From Rubrivivax sp. (GTDB taxonomy: Bacteria; Pseudomonadota; Gammaproteobacteria; Burkholderiales; Burkholderiaceae_C), in contig JAJTDM010000053.1 in NCBI GenBank assembly GCA_021300575.1, forward strand, positions 1 to 64,000: 64,000 nt of DNA. The letters run 5' to 3'. Below are positions 59,006 to 64,000 of this stretch, in pieces. Numbering within the stretch: the stretch's first letter is position 1; each line of letters starts with the position of its first letter. Under the pieces are notes generated by a model that saw only the letters and a program-made list of their open reading frames with translations, searched no databases and was not told the origin of the DNA. The translations under genes and the position numbers were made by a program.

Positions 59006-59512
59006 TCAGGCGCCGAGGTAATCGCCCTTGCCCACCGCCACGCCGGCCTGCCTGAGCAGCGCATACAGCGTGGTGGCGTGGAAGTAGAAGTTGGGCATGG
59101 CGTTGTGCTTCAGGTACTCCTCGCCCTGGTAGCGCAGCACATCGCCATTGCGCTTGACGATCCGGACCTCGCGCGTCTCGGAGCCATCGATCTGCGCCGG
59201 CTCGAACGACTCCACGTAGTCGATGGTCCTGCGGATGCGCGCACGCAGATCGTCCAGCGTGGCCTCGTCATCGGCCCACTTGGGAAGTTCCTGGCCGGCC
59301 AGCCGGGCCATGCAGGCCTTGGCCGCATCGCTGGCGATCTGGATCTGGCGCGCCAGCGGGAGCATGTCGGGTGCCAAGCGCAGACCCAGGTAGTTGACGG
59401 GGTCGAAACCGCGCGCCTGGGCGTGGGCCTCGGCCTTGTCCAGCCAGTTCAGCATGTTGTGCAGCAGGCGCTGGAACACCGGCGCGCTGGCGGAATGCAT
59501 CGAGATGCTCAT
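59006..59512 (-). CDS. DUF1993 domain-containing protein
   Basis: This 168-residue protein belongs to the DUF1993 family of predicted four-helix proteins, related in fold to DinB/metal-dependent helical proteins. Conserved features are MLNWLDKAEAHAQARG, LRLAPDMLPLARQIQIASDAAK and MPNFYFHATTLYALLR near the end. Function is unknown. The start at 59512 is preceded by a 9-base tandem repeat array, and it lies three bases before the penicillin acylase gene, suggesting co-transcription. Confidence 0.88.
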   Translation of the reverse strand: MSISMHSASAPVFQRLLHNMLNWLDKAEAHAQARGFDPVNYLGLRLAPDMLPLARQIQIASDAAKACMARLAGQELPKWADDEATLDDLRARIRRTIDYVESFEPAQIDGSETREVRIVKRNGDVLRYQGEEYLKHNAMPNFYFHATTLYALLRQAGVAVGKGDYLGA

Positions 59513-59525
59513 GAGGTCTTCTCCT

Positions 59526-59561
59526 GGGTGGACGGGGTGGACGGGGTGGACGGGGTGAACG
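59526..59561. repeat. Four-copy 9-bp tandem repeat (GGGTGGACG)
   Basis: Three exact copies and one copy with a single change lie directly upstream of the DUF1993 start (14 bases away). They could vary in number by slippage. The rest of 59513-59781 contains no recognised gene. Confidence 0.75.
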
Positions 59562-59781
59562 CCGCGGCGGCCGAGGCGCAGGCGTCAGTGGCCAGGCAGG
59601 GCGCAAGCTTGGGGGTCATCCTACCGTTGCGCCGGGCCGGCGCGGAACGGGGCAGATCCGGGGGCAAAATCCAACCCTGCCCGCATTCGCGTTCCACATT
59701 CCGCATTCCCCTGCCCCTCACCTGGGGCGCAGCCTGGGTCCGGGCCTGGTTCAGGCGCCAGCACCCGTGACCCCGATCCCC

Positions 59782-60789
59782 ATGAACGTCATCATCCTCG
59801 ACGATTACCAAGATGCCGTGCGCAAGCTGCCTTGCGCCGCACTGATGGAACCGCTGCACGCCAAGGTGTTCACCAACACGGTCAAGGGCATCGGCCAGTT
59901 GTCCGTGCGCCTGCGCGACGCCGAAGTGCTGGTGCCCATCCGCGAACGCACCCACTTCCCGCGCCAGTTGCTGGAGAAGCTGCCCAAGTTGAAGCTGATT
60001 GCGCAGACCGGCAAGGTCGGCGCCCACATCGACGTGGAAGCCTGCACCAAGCTGGGCATCGCGGTGGCCGAAGGCGTAGGCTCACCTGTGGCGCCAGCCG
60101 AGTTGACCTGGGCCTTGATCATGGCCGCGATGCGACGCCTGCCGCAGTACATCGGCAATCTCAAGCACGGCGCCTGGCAACAGAGCGGTCTGAAGGCCGC
60201 CTCCATGCCGGCCAATTTCGGGGTGGGCATGGTGCTGCGGGGCAAGACGCTGGGCATCTGGGGCTACGGCAAGATTGGCCAGTTGCTCGCAGGCTACGGC
60301 CGTGCCTTTGGCATGAAGGTGGTGATCTGGGGCCGTGAAGCCTCACGCCTGAAGGCGGCGGCCGACGGCTTTGAGGTCGCGCAGAGCCGGGAGGCCTTCT
60401 TCGCCGACTGCGACGTGATCTCCGTGCACCTGCGCCTGAACGAAGCCACCCGGCACATCATCACCGCCGAAGACCTGGCCCGCATGAAGCCCACGGCCCT
60501 GTTCGTCAACACCTCGCGTGCGGAACTGCTGGAAGACGGTGCCCTGGTCTCGGCCCTCAACCGCGGGCGCCCGGGCATGGCGGCAGTGGACGTCTTCGAG
60601 AGCGAGCCAATTCTGCAAGGCCACCCGCTGCTGCGTCTGGAAAACGCCGTGTGCACACCGCACCTGGGATATGTGGAGCAGGACAGCTACGAGCTGTACT
60701 TCCGCGCCGCGTTCGAGAACGTGGTGAACTTCATCCGCAGTGAACCCACGAACATCATCAACCCTGAAGCTTTGAAGGTGAAGCGTTGA
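59782..60789 (+). CDS. D-2-hydroxyacid dehydrogenase family protein
   Basis: This 335-residue NAD(P)-dependent enzyme interconverts 2-hydroxy and 2-oxo acids. The Rossmann motif is GIWGYGKIGQLLAGYGRAFG, a catalytic Arg lies in FVNTSRAELLEDG, and a catalytic His in VCTPHLGYVEQD. The start at ATG 59782 was preferred to a GTG at 59767, for which nothing speaks. It precedes the chromate transporter genes by about 70 bases. Confidence 0.92.
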   Translation: MNVIILDDYQDAVRKLPCAALMEPLHAKVFTNTVKGIGQLSVRLRDAEVLVPIRERTHFPRQLLEKLPKLKLIAQTGKVGAHIDVEACTKLGIAVAEGVGSPVAPAELTWALIMAAMRRLPQYIGNLKHGAWQQSGLKAASMPANFGVGMVLRGKTLGIWGYGKIGQLLAGYGRAFGMKVVIWGREASRLKAAADGFEVAQSREAFFADCDVISVHLRLNEATRHIITAEDLARMKPTALFVNTSRAELLEDGALVSALNRGRPGMAAVDVFESEPILQGHPLLRLENAVCTPHLGYVEQDSYELYFRAAFENVVNFIRSEPTNIINPEALKVKR

Positions 60790-60858
60790 TGGTGCAGCGC
60801 TGAAGCTTGTGCGCTCAAGTTCTGGCGCCGCAGGTCACGCAGTGAAGGTCTTACGCTG

Positions 60859-61458
60859 ATGCACGATGCTGGCAGCGCTATGCCGCCGTCCCCGGCAAAG
60901 CAGGCAGGCTCCGTTCCCCAGTCGGCTGCCGAGCTGTTCTTTGTCTTCAACCGCCTGGCCCTGCAGGGGTTCGGGGGCGTGCTACCGGTCGCGCAACGGG
61001 AGTTGGTGGAACGGCGCCGCTGGCTGACCCAGGCGGAATTCGTCGAACTGCTGTCGCTCGGACAGATCTTGCCCGGGCCCAACATCGTGAACATGGCGCT
61101 CATGTACGGCGACCGGCACTTCGGTTGGCGTGGCGCACTGGCGGCCCTGGCGGGGTTGCTGCTGGCGCCATTGACCATCGTGCTGGCCCTCACCCTACTG
61201 GTGCGCCAGGCGGGTGGCTCGCCTGAGGTGACCGGAGCCTTGCGAGGCATGGGTGTGGTGGCGGCTGCGCTGATCCTGTCCACAGCCTGGAAGGTCACCG
61301 GCACTTTGAAGTCCAACCGCATGGGCCCGGCATGGTGCGCCTTGCTGGCGCTGGCCACGGTACTTGCCGTGGGCGTGATGCGCTGGCCCATGGCCGGTGT
61401 GCTGGCTGCCCTGGTGCCGCTGTCCTGGGCCCTGGCCTGGTGGAAGCTGCGACCGTGA
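60859..61458 (+). CDS. Chromate transporter, first (N-terminal-type) subunit
   Basis: This is a CHR-superfamily short protein of 199 residues with the FxxFxxLALQGFGGVLPVAQRELVE and GQILPGPNIVNMALMYG motifs of the N-terminal half and several hydrophobic segments. Long ChrA proteins fuse two such halves; short pairs work as heterodimers. The protein exports chromate or relatives using the proton gradient. Its stop overlaps the GTG start of the second half (GTGA). Confidence 0.9.
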   Translation: MHDAGSAMPPSPAKQAGSVPQSAAELFFVFNRLALQGFGGVLPVAQRELVERRRWLTQAEFVELLSLGQILPGPNIVNMALMYGDRHFGWRGALAALAGLLLAPLTIVLALTLLVRQAGGSPEVTGALRGMGVVAAALILSTAWKVTGTLKSNRMGPAWCALLALATVLAVGVMRWPMAGVLAALVPLSWALAWWKLRP

Positions 61459-62012
61459 ACGCCCTGTGGTTCGGCACGCTGGGCCTGGGCCCCGCTGACT
61501 GGTGGGGCCTGTTTTTCCACTTCACGATGTTGTCGCTGCTGGCCGTAGGCGGCGCCATCACCACCGTGCCAGACATGCACCGTTACGTGGTCGTGCAGAA
61601 GTCCTGGCTGAGCGATGCCGAGCTCAGCGCCTCGGTGGCGCTGGCCCAGGCCGCGCCGGGGCCGAACGTGCTGTTCGTGGCCGTCATCGGGTTCAATGTC
61701 GCCGGCATGGTGGGCGTGCTGGCCACCCTGGGCGGCAGCCTGGTGCCCTCAGCCGTGCTGGCCATCGCCGCCGGCCGCTACGGGCGCGACCGCAAGGACA
61801 GGCGAGAGGTCCAGGCCTTCACACATGGGCTGGCGCCGCTGACCATAGGCCTGCTGGTGGCCACCAGCTGGATCCTGACCGAGCCCACGCGGCAGGCCTG
61901 GACGGCCTGGGCTCTGTTCGCCGGCACGATGGCTTGGATGGTCCGCACCCGCTTCAGCCCGCTGTGGCCGATTGCGGTGGGAGCGGGGGCCGGTGTGCTG
62001 GGCTGGGTGTGA
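61455..62012 (+). CDS. Chromate transporter, second (C-terminal-type) subunit
   Basis: This 185-residue membrane protein is the partner of the preceding gene. Features are GGAITTVPDMHRYVV, LAQAAPGPNVLFVAVIG and about five hydrophobic segments. The GTG start at 61455 overlaps the upstream stop, which fixes it. Its stop lies one base before the convergent upp stop, so the two genes share no terminator space. Confidence 0.9.
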   Translation: MNALWFGTLGLGPADWWGLFFHFTMLSLLAVGGAITTVPDMHRYVVVQKSWLSDAELSASVALAQAAPGPNVLFVAVIGFNVAGMVGVLATLGGSLVPSAVLAIAAGRYGRDRKDRREVQAFTHGLAPLTIGLLVATSWILTEPTRQAWTAWALFAGTMAWMVRTRFSPLWPIAVGAGAGVLGWV

Positions 62013-62642
62013 TCAGCCTTTGGTGCCAAAGATCTTGTCGCCCGCATCTCCCAGGCCCGGGATGATGTAGCCCACCTCGTTGAGGTGGCTGTCCACAGCG
62101 GCGGTCCAGCAGCGCACGTCGGGATGCGCGGCCTCCAGGGCCCGGATGCCTTCGGGTGCGGCCACCAGCACCAGGGCCCGCACGTCCTTGCAGCCGCGCG
62201 CCTTGAGCAGGTCGACAGTGGCGATCATCGAGCCGGCCGTGGCCAGCATGGGGTCCACGATCAGCGCCGTGCGCTCTTCCAGCCGGCCCACGAAGTTCTC
62301 GTAGTAATGGCGCGGCTGCAGGGTGTCGTGGTCGCGGCTCAGGCCCACCACGCTGACCTTGGCGTTGGGCACCATCATCAGCACGCCATCCAGCATGCCC
62401 AGGCCGGCGCGCAGGATGGGCACCACTGTGACCTTCTTGCCGGCAATCTGGTCCACCTCCACCGGGCCGCTCCAGCAGTCGATGCCGTGCTTTTCGAGCG
62501 GGAAGTCGGCCGTGGCCTCGTAGGTCAGCAAGGCGGCGAGTTCGCCCGTGATCTCGCGGAACTTCTTGGTCGAGATGTCGGCTTCGCGCAGCAGGCCGAC
62601 CTTGTGCTTGACCAGGGGATGACGAACGTCGATGACGGGCAT
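62013..62642 (-). CDS. upp: Uracil phosphoribosyltransferase
   Basis: Upp salvages uracil to UMP with PRPP. The 209-residue protein has the PRPP-binding [22 protein letters not shown] and the C-terminal uracil-binding [16 protein letters not shown]. It is complete. The gene is convergent with the chromate transporter and lies 36 bases after rlmB on the same strand. Confidence 0.97.
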   Translation of the reverse strand: MPVIDVRHPLVKHKVGLLREADISTKKFREITGELAALLTYEATADFPLEKHGIDCWSGPVEVDQIAGKKVTVVPILRAGLGMLDGVLMMVPNAKVSVVGLSRDHDTLQPRHYYENFVGRLEERTALIVDPMLATAGSMIATVDLLKARGCKDVRALVLVAAPEGIRALEAAHPDVRCWTAAVDSHLNEVGYIIPGLGDAGDKIFGTKG

Positions 62643-62678
62643 GGGGGTCTCCAGGGGATCCGGCTTGCTGGGGCTTGA

Positions 62679-63458
62679 TCAGTCAGCGGTGGCCGCGGCC
62701 GCCCGGCGCTGGCGCAGCGCCTCGTACAGACACACGGCCGAGGCCACGGACACGTTCAGGCTCTCCACCGCCCCCTGCATGGGGATGCGCACGAGCTCGT
62801 CGCAGGTCTTGCGGGTGAGTTGGCGCAGGCCGGTGCCTTCGGCCCCCAGCACCAGGGCCACGGAGCCGGTGAGGTCCAGGTCGTACAGGGTCTGGGGGGC
62901 ATCGTCGCTGGTGCCGACGACACGCAGACCGCGGTCCTGCAACTCGCCGAGCGTGCGCGCCAGGTTGGTCACCATCAGGTAGGGCACTGTCTCGGCGGCC
63001 CCGCTGGCCACCTTGGCCACGGTAGCGTTCAGGCCCACGGCATGGTCCTTGGGGGCGATCACGGCATGGGCCCCTGCCCCGTCAGCGGTGCGCAGGCAGG
63101 CGCCCAGGTTGTGGGGATCGGTCACACCGTCCAGCACCAGCACCAGCGCAGGGCCGCGGCCTTCGGCCTCTACGGTGTCCAGCACATCGTCCAAGGAGTG
63201 CGAGGTCTTGACTGCCGACACCCGCGCCACCACCCCTTGATGGCGGCCAGAGCCGGCCAGCTGGGCCAGCCGGGCATCGTCGCTGTCGACCACCTTCACG
63301 CCCGCCGCCTGCACGCGCTCGACGAACTGGCGCATGCGGGCGTCGCGCCGGGTGGCGTCGACATGCACCTCAATGACGGAGGCGGGGGTCGTCTTGAGGC
63401 GCACGGTGACGGCGTGGAAGCCGAACAGGACTTTGGGGGGCGGCACTTTGGAGGTCAT
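62679..63458 (-). CDS. rlmB: 23S rRNA (guanosine-2'-O-)-methyltransferase RlmB
   Basis: RlmB methylates the ribose of G2251 (E. coli numbering) in 23S rRNA. The 259-residue SPOUT enzyme has an N-terminal substrate-binding domain ([12 protein letters not shown]), then [27 protein letters not shown] and the trefoil-knot motif [17 protein letters not shown]. The start at 63458 overlaps the stop of the upstream gene by one base (TGATG). It is somewhat longer than the 240-250 typical of the family. Confidence 0.95.
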   Translation of the reverse strand: MTSKVPPPKVLFGFHAVTVRLKTTPASVIEVHVDATRRDARMRQFVERVQAAGVKVVDSDDARLAQLAGSGRHQGVVARVSAVKTSHSLDDVLDTVEAEGRGPALVLVLDGVTDPHNLGACLRTADGAGAHAVIAPKDHAVGLNATVAKVASGAAETVPYLMVTNLARTLGELQDRGLRVVGTSDDAPQTLYDLDLTGSVALVLGAEGTGLRQLTRKTCDELVRIPMQGAVESLNVSVASAVCLYEALRQRRAAAATAD

Positions 63459-64000
63459 CAGCGCATTGTCGCCACCGCCATCAGCGCGCCGATGAGCACC
63501 GGCTGATGGACCATGTAGAAGCTCAGGCTCCAGCGCCCCAGCACGGCCAGAGGACGCACCGCAGCCGGCACGGCGCCCGCCAGCCACTGAGGACGCCTGG
63601 CAAGGATCAAGCGGCCCGCCGCCAGGCCCCAGAACATCACCCCCAGCCAGGGCAGCACCGGCACGTAGTCCTCGGTAATGGGCTTGCGGGTGACCAGGCC
63701 CACCCAGTTGGTCCACCGGGTGTCGAAGAAGGGATGAGACACCAGCGCTGGGAGAAACAGGCAGACCGCCCCCAAGGCGAAAAACAACCACAACCTCACC
63801 CCGCCCGCCCCGCCCGAGCCCTGGTGGGACGAACGACCGGCCTGCGCCGTCGTGGAACGGTTCGGGGGGCTGGACGACCAAGCCAGCACCCGCGTGAGCA
63901 AGAGCATCAATGCAATGCCATGCAGCACGCCAAAGCTGATCCAGCTGCGCGGGAACATCAGCGCCGAGCCGGCACTCACCAGCAACGCACAGCCCGCCAC
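63458..64000 (-). CDS. DUF1624/HGSNAT-like membrane acyltransferase, 5' end outside window
   Basis: The 180 residues seen are the C-terminal part of a polytopic membrane protein of the heparan-alpha-glucosaminide N-acetyltransferase-like family. Clear features are [43 protein letters not shown] and the terminal [17 protein letters not shown]. The start lies beyond the right edge. A Ser/Gly-rich loop is seen near residues 45-65 of the fragment. It overlaps rlmB by one base. Confidence 0.88.
   Translation of the reverse strand: MAGCALLVSAGSALMFPRSWISFGVLHGIALMLLLTRVLAWSSSPPNRSTTAQAGRSSHQGSGGAGGVRLWLFFALGAVCLFLPALVSHPFFDTRWTNWVGLVTRKPITEDYVPVLPWLGVMFWGLAAGRLILARRPQWLAGAVPAAVRPLAVLGRWSLSFYMVHQPVLIGALMAVATMR

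Overview
The window is a dense, high-GC (about two thirds G+C by eye) bacterial chromosome segment with no gene-free stretch longer than about 270 bases. Gene families and gene order point to a betaproteobacterium of the order Burkholderiales, probably near Comamonadaceae or the Rubrivivax/Leptothrix group. The supporting orders are thrS-infC-rpmI-rplT-pheS-pheT, smc-zipA-ligA, msrB-yciB-bolA-PPIase, dapC-dapD next to a PilU ATPase and prmB, and a branched-chain-type ABC transporter beside beta-oxidation genes. This placement is inference, because no rRNA or other marker is present.

Layout. 1-6330 (minus): translation operon thrS, infC, rpmI, rplT, pheS, pheT (pheT runs off the left edge), preceded by a compact candidate attenuator with a threonine-rich leader peptide. 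6330-12529 (minus): patatin-like lipase, M20 amidohydrolase, PLP-dependent sulfur amino acid enzyme and Tex. 12737-13406: a PIN/Phd toxin-antitoxin pair. 13518-25705 (minus): a fatty acid catabolism block (FadB-type protein, thiolase, two acyl-CoA dehydrogenases, two SDRs, thioesterase, MDR reductase, GNAT, flavoprotein) behind a perfect palindromic operator. 25854-32855 (minus): LIV-type ABC transporter and an acyl-CoA ligase, which may feed that block. 32999-35428 (plus): msrB, yciB, bolA and a periplasmic PPIase. 35502-36924: divergent YbbA-like ATPase and TesA esterase. 36954-39378: FecR/DUF6600-type exported protein and an EamA transporter. 39443-46200 (minus): ligA, zipA, smc. 46365-54625 (plus): queF, an EAL/HDOD-like protein, dapC, dapD, pilU, prmB and an ABC-F protein. 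54658-64000: asparaginase, lexA with two SOS boxes, penicillin acylase, DUF1993, a D-2-hydroxyacid dehydrogenase, a split chromate transporter, upp, rlmB and a truncated membrane acyltransferase.

Two things stand out. First, the thrS leader: a 13-codon peptide with five Thr codons, a GC-rich hairpin with a U-run just before thrS, and alternative pairings that would let threonine shortage switch the terminator off. Second, five genes (thrS, smc, an SDR, a TIGR03862-like flavoprotein and an ElaA-type GNAT) each lack a short internal stretch that their families always have. Three are thrown out of frame, including the essential thrS. This looks more like assembly error or a mixed template than biology, and it should be resolved before these genes are called pseudogenes.
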